A stretch of DNA of 52,504 nt from Chloroflexota bacterium (GTDB taxonomy: Bacteria; Chloroflexota; Anaerolineae; UBA4142; SHND01), in contig JAKOPZ010000293.1 in NCBI GenBank assembly GCA_029778615.1, forward strand, positions 1 to 52,504. The letters run 5' to 3'. This document shows positions 47,104 to 52,504 of the stretch, one piece after another. Each line of letters opens with the position of its first letter. Position 1 is the first letter of the stretch. The notes beneath the pieces were generated by a model. It was not told the DNA's origin, did not search any database, and worked only from the letters and a program-made list of their open reading frames with translations. The position numbers and the translations under genes are program-made.

Positions 47104-48216
47104 TCAAGGGGCAAACGCCCACGTCAACGCTTCGGGCAAAACATTGCGCCACGCGGGCCAATTGTGATAGGCGTAATACTCGCGATATTTCACGTCGAAC
47201 TTGTTTCGCCGCAATGCTTTGTGCATTCGCCGATTCGGCTCGAGGAGCCAGTCCATTTGCCCCACGTCGAGCCAAACGCGCGGCGGCGTTTTCGTTTGCG
47301 TGAGCCAGGTAAACGTCGAGGTCGGAAAATCCCAAAATTCAAATGCGCCCGCGTGGCTGATGACGTGACCGAAGACTTTGGGCGCGCGCAATCCCGTAAA
47401 GAGCGCCATCAAGCCGCCCATGCTCGCGCCCATGATGCCGTACGCGCCTTTTTTCTTTTTCCAATCCATCAGTTTCAAATGCTGTTGCGCGAACGGCACT
47501 ACTTGTCTCAAGAGAAAAATCAGAGTCAACTCGTTGCACGCGTACTCGCTCATGCGCGCGCTGCCTTTTTCCAAACGACTGCTTTCGAGCATCGCGACGG
47601 CGAGCGGCGGAATTTTGTTCTGCGCGAAAAGATTATCCAGAATCGTTGGCAGTTTTGCGCGCTGCAAATAGTCCTGACCATCGAGCGCGACGATGAGCGC
47701 GGCAGGTTCTTGCGTTGGCGGCTGATACAAATGCACGCGGCGTTGATTGCCGATGACAATACCCCCCGCTTGCAGCAAATGCGTCGTCACGCGCCCGCGC
47801 GGAATGCCGCGCACGGGCTTGAGAAACGGTGTCGGTAGCGCGTCTGGCGCGTAGAAAAAATTGTTGATGCCGCCGACGCCGTTTGGCGTTTTGCGCCCGT
47901 TGAACGGGTCATTGACGCGTTTCCCATCTTTCAAAAAAACATATTCCACATACGCGTTGCGCGGAAACTTTAAAGTCGTCGCCCAAGCATTCGGTTCGAT
48001 TTGTTCCAACGCGAGCGGCGCGCGTGGTGAACTACCGCCATCCTCCGCCCAAAAAACAAAATCGCCGGTGAGCGCGGGCGGCTGTTTGCCTTGCCACACA
48101 AACGTCGCATGACACTCCGCGCCATCGGAATCGAATGGCACGCCATCGCGCGTGATGCGTCCGTCAATCAACGGCGTCCCTTCCGCGCGGACACGTTCGA
48201 GAAGAAAAGATTTCAT
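47104..48216 (-). CDS. Enterochelin-esterase-like alpha/beta hydrolase
   Basis: The 370-residue protein has an N-terminal beta-sandwich (about 20-130), like the IroE/Fes starch-binding-like or CBM48 modules (VEYVFLKDGKRVNDPFNGRK), then an alpha/beta hydrolase domain with the nucleophile in YGIMGASMGGLMALF near residue 268 and VWLDVGQMDWLLEP near 315. It would cleave an ester; substrate unknown. Its start overlaps the activator gene stop by 4 bp. Confidence 0.85.
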   Translation of the reverse strand: MKSFLLERVRAEGTPLIDGRITRDGVPFDSDGAECHATFVWQGKQPPALTGDFVFWAEDGGSSPRAPLALEQIEPNAWATTLKFPRNAYVEYVFLKDGKRVNDPFNGRKTPNGVGGINNFFYAPDALPTPFLKPVRGIPRGRVTTHLLQAGGIVIGNQRRVHLYQPPTQEPAALIVALDGQDYLQRAKLPTILDNLFAQNKIPPLAVAMLESSRLEKGSARMSEYACNELTLIFLLRQVVPFAQQHLKLMDWKKKKGAYGIMGASMGGLMALFTGLRAPKVFGHVISHAGAFEFWDFPTSTFTWLTQTKTPPRVWLDVGQMDWLLEPNRRMHKALRRNKFDVKYREYYAYHNWPAWRNVLPEALTWAFAP

Positions 48217-50126
48217 GACGAAGGACCAATGACGAATGACGAAGACATTTCCATAACGAGCGGCTCTTGCGTCGTTGGTCGTTCGTCGTTCGTCAATTTC
48301 GGAAACGCGAGCGCGTCGGTAAAAATATCATTGAACTCGCCGCGTCCCGAAAGTTCCACGTATTCAATAAATTCGGGAATCCGATTCGCCGCTTCGCGTT
48401 CGCGGAAAGAAAGGAGCGCGATTTTCGCGCCTTCGCCCGCGCTGTTGCCCACCGCGATAATTTTTTCCACAGGCACCCAGGGTACCAGTCCAATCGTGCG
48501 CGCGCTCGCGGGATTGATGTAACTGCCGAATGAACCTGCAAGCAAAACCTCATGCAAATCGTTCGCGGTGACGCCCATTTGCTGCATCAACACTTCCACG
48601 CCTGCCGCAATTGAACCTTTCGCGAATTGCAGCGCGCGAATGTCTTGTTGTGAGAGAACAATGTTCGATTCGACATCACTCAGACGAAAACAGCGCACGC
48701 CGTCAATCGTCACCAAACGCTCGACCAGCGTGTCCGGTAATTTCCCGCGCGCATCTTCCACACGAATCATTCTACCCGACGCGTCCACAATGCCCGCGCG
48801 CACCATTTCCGCAACAGCATCCACAAGTCCCGAACCCGCGATGCCGATTGGTTTTACATCGCCGCCGATGATTTGCAAAAGCACATCGCCATCGGGCGTG
48901 ATTTGAATTCCTTCGATTGCGCCGGTACTCGCGCGCATGCCGTTTTTGATTTGCGCGCCTTCAAACGCGGGACCCGCAGGCGCGGCGGTTGCAAGCGTAC
49001 CATTCACCGAACCCAACACAATTTCACCGTTCGTTCCCACATCAATCAACAAACGCAATTTGCCGTCTTTGTTGCGCGTCAAGTCCGTTGCCAAAATGCC
49101 CGCGACAATATCCGCTCCGACGTACGCGCCGAGATGTGGCAATGTAGAAACGCGCGCTTCAGGATGCAAACGCAAACCAATGTCCGCCGCGCGAAAGGTG
49201 ACGGGTTGTGTAATCGTTGGAATAAATGGCGCGACGGAAATTGGTTCGGGGTCAATGCCGAGCAGGAGATGAAGCATCGTCGCGTTGCCCACGATGACCG
49301 CTTCGTAAATGTTTTCGCGCGCGATGTCCGATTGCGCGGTGAGTTGTTCGAGCAAATCATTTAACGTTTCAATGATGCGCGCTTGCAATTCGACGAGTCC
49401 ATCTTTTTCCATCATCGTATGCGAAACGCGCGAAATTACATCCGCGCCGAACGGGGCTTGACGATTCAAATCAGACTTGACCGCTTCCACCGCTCCCGTG
49501 TTCAAATTAACAATCGCGCACACGACGGACGTGGTTCCCACATCCACCGCGATGCCATAATTTTTCGCGCGCGTATCGCCCGCTTCCAGCGCAATCAATT
49601 CATCGCCGACGACAACTGCGGTCACTTGAAAATCACTGCCACGCAAAATGTTTGGCAATGAGCGCCACAGCGTGATGTTCGAATGAACATCGTACCCTTC
49701 TTTATCAAGCGCAGCGTGAATACGCGCCAAATCGGAAACTTGGTCTTCTAAATTCGGTTCCGACAATTCCAAATAGATTTTCGCGACGTTGGGATGGAGT
49801 ATGACGTGATGCCCATAGCCAAGCAGCGCGGCTTTGGGATTGCCCATCAAGCGCGGAATGTCTACAACACAATCGGAATGAAGCACCGCGCGGCAGGACA
49901 AACGCCAACCTTGTTCCAACTCTGAAGGAGAAATAAATTTGCGGTCGGCTTCGCGCACGGGCGCGCTGCCCTGCATCACGCGCACTTTGCATTTGCCGCA
50001 CGTGCCGCGTCCGCCGCAGGTAGAATCAATCGCAAGTCCTGCCCAATTCGCCGCATTAAAAATGGTCGTGGCTTCGGGCGCACGCGTTGTAGTTTCGCTT
50101 GGAAGAAAACGTATCTCGTATTTCAC
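48213..50126 (-). CDS. Corrinoid-protein reductive activator (RACo/DUF4445 family)
   Basis: The 637-residue protein combines an N-terminal 2Fe-2S ferredoxin domain (Cys in DSTCGGRGTCGKCKVRV near 35-45, and LSCRA near 76) with a C-terminal ASKHA ATPase domain (AVDVGTTSVVCAIVNLN near 198, LLIDVGTNGEIVLG near 362, EVLLAGSFGSYINPASART near 530). Such proteins use ATP and low-potential electrons to return Co(II) corrinoid to Co(I). The GTG at 50126 begins it. The last 20 or so residues (TQEPLVMEMSSSFVIGPSS) come from spacer repeat. It follows the pterin methyltransferase and corrinoid genes. Confidence 0.92.
   Translation of the reverse strand: MKYEIRFLPSETTTRAPEATTIFNAANWAGLAIDSTCGGRGTCGKCKVRVMQGSAPVREADRKFISPSELEQGWRLSCRAVLHSDCVVDIPRLMGNPKAALLGYGHHVILHPNVAKIYLELSEPNLEDQVSDLARIHAALDKEGYDVHSNITLWRSLPNILRGSDFQVTAVVVGDELIALEAGDTRAKNYGIAVDVGTTSVVCAIVNLNTGAVEAVKSDLNRQAPFGADVISRVSHTMMEKDGLVELQARIIETLNDLLEQLTAQSDIARENIYEAVIVGNATMLHLLLGIDPEPISVAPFIPTITQPVTFRAADIGLRLHPEARVSTLPHLGAYVGADIVAGILATDLTRNKDGKLRLLIDVGTNGEIVLGSVNGTLATAAPAGPAFEGAQIKNGMRASTGAIEGIQITPDGDVLLQIIGGDVKPIGIAGSGLVDAVAEMVRAGIVDASGRMIRVEDARGKLPDTLVERLVTIDGVRCFRLSDVESNIVLSQQDIRALQFAKGSIAAGVEVLMQQMGVTANDLHEVLLAGSFGSYINPASARTIGLVPWVPVEKIIAVGNSAGEGAKIALLSFREREAANRIPEFIEYVELSGRGEFNDIFTDALAFPKLTNDERPTTQEPLVMEMSSSFVIGPSS
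48217..48296. repeat. Inverted spacer repeat (GACGAATGACGAAGGACC words)
   Basis: atgacgaaggaccaatgacg onward is inverted in cgtcgttggtcgttcgtcgt onward. It overlaps the 3' end of the activator gene and supplies its C-terminal residues. Confidence 0.75.
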
Positions 50127-50150
50127 AATGCCACAGTATATTCAGATACA

Positions 50151-50196
50151 AGAAAACAGGGAAACAAGATTCCTGTTTCCCTGCCTACCTGTTTCC
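50151..50196. repeat. Spacer hairpin (ACAGGGAAACAAG words)
   Basis: agaaaacagggaaacaagat is inverted in cctgtttccctgcctacctg. Same words as 15501-15583. Confidence 0.7.
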
Positions 50197-50237
50197 GCCA
50201 CCACTCTGTTTGTTTACAACTGATTTCTGATTACCGC

Positions 50238-51101
50238 TTACTGATTACTGGCGGCTGCTTTCTTTTGTCTAAAATCCGCAATCCAATTCACCGCGTACGC
50301 GTCGTGTCCCAACATCACATCGCCCGCCATAACGCCCATGCGAATCGTCTCATTCATCGCGTCGGTGATGGCGGAAGTGAGTCCGCAGTACATTGCCATA
50401 TTCAAATACGCGGCGGTGAGCGGTGCGCGATTTGGCAAACCGAATGACGTGTTACCCGCGCCGCATGTGAAATTCACGCCGAGTTCTTGGCGAATGAGTT
50501 TTATCGTTTCGAGTGTGACGGTAATTGCAGCAGGGTCGGCGGCGACAGTGAGAGCGAGCGGGTCAATCACAATGTTCTCTTTGGCGATTCCATAGTCCGC
50601 CGCGCGTTCGACAATTTTTTTCGCAATCATCAAACGATATTCGGGGTCCATCGAAATTCCCGTTTCGTCGTTCGCCATGCCAATGACCGCGCAGTTGTAT
50701 TTTTTGATGAGGGGCAAAATCAATTCGAGACGTTCGTCTTCGCCTGTCACGGAATTGACGAGCGGTTTGCCTTGATACACCGCGAGCGCGGCTTCCAACG
50801 CTTCAAACACGGACGAGTCAATGCACAACGGCACGTCCACAACACTTTGCACCGTTTGGATTGCCTGCACGAGCATCGCGGGTTCGTCGCCCATCGGATA
50901 GCCCGCGTTCACGTCGAGCATGTGCGCGCCGCTCGCGACTTGCTGAATCGCATCATTTCGGACGCGTTCAAAATTTCCTTCCGCCATTTCCGCGCCGAGT
51001 TTTTTACGTCCGCTCGGATTGATTTTTTCGCCAATCATCACGAACGGCACATCGTCGCCGATAATGACGGTTTTGGTTTTGGATTCGAGAATTGTTTGCA
51101 A
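50238..51101 (-). CDS. Methyltetrahydrofolate-corrinoid methyltransferase (MtrH/MtgA-like)
   Basis: The 287-residue pterin-binding TIM barrel has FVMIGEKINPSGRKKLGAEM near residue 20, HMLDVNAGYPMGDEPAMLVQ near 60, PLCIDSSVFEALEAALAVYQ near 92, and GAGNTSFGLPNRAPL near 220. Family members (AcsE, MtgA, MtvA) move a methyl group between a corrinoid protein and tetrahydrofolate in the cytoplasm. It stands between the corrinoid protein and activator genes. Its last residues (AAASNQ) lie against spacer sequence. Confidence 0.92.
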   Translation of the reverse strand: MQTILESKTKTVIIGDDVPFVMIGEKINPSGRKKLGAEMAEGNFERVRNDAIQQVASGAHMLDVNAGYPMGDEPAMLVQAIQTVQSVVDVPLCIDSSVFEALEAALAVYQGKPLVNSVTGEDERLELILPLIKKYNCAVIGMANDETGISMDPEYRLMIAKKIVERAADYGIAKENIVIDPLALTVAADPAAITVTLETIKLIRQELGVNFTCGAGNTSFGLPNRAPLTAAYLNMAMYCGLTSAITDAMNETIRMGVMAGDVMLGHDAYAVNWIADFRQKKAAASNQ

Positions 51102-51107
51102 GATTCG

Positions 51108-51182
51108 GGTAGCAGGTAGCAGGTAGCAGGTAGCAGGTAGTAGAGTTGCCCTTACTACTTGCTACGTACTACTTGATACCTA
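51108..51182. repeat. Inverted spacer repeat (GGTAGCA heptamers)
   Basis: gggtagcaggtagcaggtag (four to five tandem words) is inverted in ttactacttgctacgtacta. Same word family as 28842 and 34445. Confidence 0.85.
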
Positions 51183-51929
51183 TGTTGGTTCCACAACACT
51201 CATCATATTTTCCACTGCGGCAATCGCATCGGCTAACGCGCCGCCCGGGGCATCGCCGTCGGTGCCGACAAATTTTTTCGCCAGCCGCGCGGTGGCGCTC
51301 GCATCGGGCGCGTAACCATCCGCGCCGGAAATTTGCGTGTAATGTTCGGTGACGGGCGCACCGCCTGCCATCACTTTGACCTTGTCGCGCAGTCCCGCTT
51401 TTTTCAATGCTTCGATGTTCACCTTAATCATCGGCATCGTCGTCGTGAGAAACGCGCTGAAACCGACAACATCGGGTTGATGGTCTTGCACCGCTTTGAC
51501 AAATTTTTCAGGCGACGTGTTCACGCCGAGGTCAATCACTTCAAAGCCCGCGCCTTCCATCATGATGTTGCACAGATTTTTGCCAATGTCATGCACATCG
51601 CCTTTGACAGTGCCCATCACCACTTTGCCGAGAGTCTTTTCACCCTTCGCCGCGAGCAACGGGCGCAAAATGGTCAACGCCCCTTGCATCGCGCGCGCGG
51701 ACATGAGCATTTCGGGCACAAAAAAATCGCCAATTTCAAAACGGCGTCCCACTTCTTGTAAGGCAGGTAACAACCCGCGTCCGCCGAGTTCTTTGTTCTC
51801 GCCGCCGTACAGCATATCAAGCGGGTCCATGCCTTGTTCCAAGCCCTCTTTGGTGAGATTGGTCACTTCGGGCACTTTGCCGAGAACGGTATTGTCGTAC
51901 ATTTGTTGGAGGATTTCATCAGGCGTCAT
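51180..51929 (-). CDS. Corrinoid protein (MtbC/MttC-like B12-binding methyl carrier)
   Basis: The 249-residue protein has a cap helical domain (about 1-90, with EVTNLTKEGLEQGMDPLDML) and a B12-binding Rossmann domain with the cobalt-ligating motif GTVKGDVHDIGKNL (DxHxxG) near residue 108 and MAGGAPVTEHYTQISGADGY near 190. It carries a methyl group from a dedicated methyltransferase to the MtrH-like enzyme. The C-terminus after residue 225 is a flexible Ala-rich stretch. Start at 51929. Confidence 0.93.
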   Translation of the reverse strand: MTPDEILQQMYDNTVLGKVPEVTNLTKEGLEQGMDPLDMLYGGENKELGGRGLLPALQEVGRRFEIGDFFVPEMLMSARAMQGALTILRPLLAAKGEKTLGKVVMGTVKGDVHDIGKNLCNIMMEGAGFEVIDLGVNTSPEKFVKAVQDHQPDVVGFSAFLTTTMPMIKVNIEALKKAGLRDKVKVMAGGAPVTEHYTQISGADGYAPDASATARLAKKFVGTDGDAPGGALADAIAAVENMMSVVEPT

Positions 51930-51944
51930 AGGAAAGGTGATTGT

Positions 51945-51995
51945 CGCAAGTTGTCGCACTCGACGTACCTCGAGCAGAGAGTGCGACAACTTGCG
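51945..51995. promoter_or_regulatory. 17-bp perfect hairpin in the leader of the corrinoid-protein gene
   Basis: cgcaagttgtcgcactc (51945-51961) pairs exactly with gagtgcgacaacttgcg (51979-51995), loop 17 bp, ending 15 bp before the ATG. It could be a regulatory leader element or repeat. Confidence 0.7.
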
Positions 51996-52084
51996 AGAGT
52001 GACAAGTGACGGGAAATCAGCTCCGTCGCGCGTCGCCCGAACGATACAATGTTTGTAAAAATTAGCGCTGGCGTTGTGAGTGTG

Positions 52085-52130
52085 CTTTATAACAAAACAC
52101 CAATGGCACGGCTTTGATTCGCCATTGGTG
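52085..52130 (-). terminator. Rho-independent terminator of the HAD gene
   Basis: caccaatggc (52098-52107) and gccattggtg (52121-52130) pair, and on the minus strand the stem is followed by gttttgtt. It precedes the corrinoid-module leader. Confidence 0.7.
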
Positions 52131-52157
52131 AAAGTTATCGCGCATTTTACCACAATA

Positions 52158-52504
52158 TCATGCAACGCTTGAATTTTTCGGGAGCAATTCCAACACACCT
52201 TCCACGTTCGCTACAATGGCGTCCGCTTGGTTCTCGATTTCATCACGCCGCGTCACGCCCGAAAGGACCGCAACGCGCAAACCAATTCCCGCCGCGCGCG
52301 CCGCTTCCATGTCCGCCACCGAATCGCCAATCATCACACTTGATGCGGGCGCGACGTTCAATTCCTCGCACACGCGCAAAAGCATATCGGGCGCGGGCTT
52401 GTTCGGCAATCCATCGTCCGCGCTCACCAATGCGTCCACCATTTCAAAAATCTCTAGTGCGCGCAATGTTTCCATTGTTGACGCGCGGTCATCGCTTGTG
52501 GCAA
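52158..52504 (-). CDS. HAD-family hydrolase, cut by the window edge
   Basis: The visible part starts within a frame reading ATSDDRASTMETLRALEIFE and contains the HAD motifs KPAPDMLLRVCEELNV and VMIGDSVADMEAARAAGIGL. The N-terminal motif I lies outside the window, so this is a 5'-truncated view of a phosphoglycolate-phosphatase-like protein. The substrate is unknown. Confidence 0.85.
   Translation of the reverse strand, partial: ATSDDRASTMETLRALEIFEMVDALVSADDGLPNKPAPDMLLRVCEELNVAPASSVMIGDSVADMEAARAAGIGLRVAVLSGVTRRDEIENQADAIVANVEGVLELLPKNSSVA

Noticed and set aside
1-52504. tRNA or rRNA genes
   Set aside because: No cloverleaf with the conserved T-loop GGTTCGANNCC pattern and no rRNA-like stretch was recognised by eye. 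A covariance-model scan would be needed to be certain.

Overview
The window is one continuous bacterial chromosome segment with typical prokaryotic gene packing, many ATGA start/stop overlaps and a moderately high GC content rich in CGCG words. A mevalonate kinase beside ordinary bacterial housekeeping genes (der, surE), a CNNM/CorC protein, a class-I-like corrinoid activator and the repeat-filled spacers best fit a Chloroflexota (Anaerolineae-like) anaerobe or facultative anaerobe. That assignment is an inference; no rRNA or tRNA gene is present to anchor it.

Layout. 1-344: two copies of a dispersed palindromic repeat, no gene. 345-9177: housekeeping and signalling genes on both strands (TPR protein, degenerate receiver-GAF-GGDEF protein, SurE, Nudix hydrolase, membrane proteins, CNNM protein, mevalonate kinase, Der). 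From 7837 to the right edge every gene is on the minus strand, so the biological reading order is right to left. 9236-11674: membrane glycosyltransferase-like protein and DUF503. 11716-39032: a bacterial microcompartment (BMC) locus in several blocks. 39198-46770: HAD phosphatase, phosphodiesterase, LysE exporter and a four-gene ABC importer. 47104-52504: esterase, a corrinoid methyl-transfer module (activator, pterin methyltransferase, corrinoid protein) and a truncated HAD gene.

The BMC locus, in transcription order, starts at a strong sigma-70 type promoter (39100-39128) and reads: BMC-P shell protein, EutA, membrane protein, asparaginase-family hydrolase, ankyrin protein, cupin, EutB, DinB protein, EutC, DUF697 protein, sulfotransferase-like protein, EutL, CoA-acylating aldehyde dehydrogenase, membrane protein, EutM-like BMC-H, then a rho-independent terminator (26366-26422). 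After about 7 kb of genes with no obvious BMC role, BMC genes resume: EutQ, MscL, methyltransferase, EutJ, a tandem-domain BMC-T, a small possible adaptor protein with an encapsulation-like C-terminus, two BMC-P genes with a DUF433/DUF5615 toxin-antitoxin-like pair between them, a GH1 glycosidase and a class II aldolase. The core chemistry is B12-dependent ethanolamine cleavage to acetaldehyde plus ammonia inside a shell, then conversion to acetyl-CoA; the aldolase suggests that a second aldehyde source such as a sugar phosphate may feed the same dehydrogenase. No phosphotransacylase, alcohol dehydrogenase, ethanolamine permease or cobalamin adenosyltransferase is visible.

The most unusual non-coding signal is the spacers. 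More than a dozen consist of short 7-8 base words repeated in tandem, usually with the inverted words on the other side, forming hairpins. Related palindromes also sit in frame inside genes: in the linker between the targeting peptide and catalytic part of EutC, just before the autoprocessing threonine of the asparaginase, and in a loop of the membrane glycosyltransferase-like protein. A 128-bp palindromic element occurs in two copies that differ at one base.
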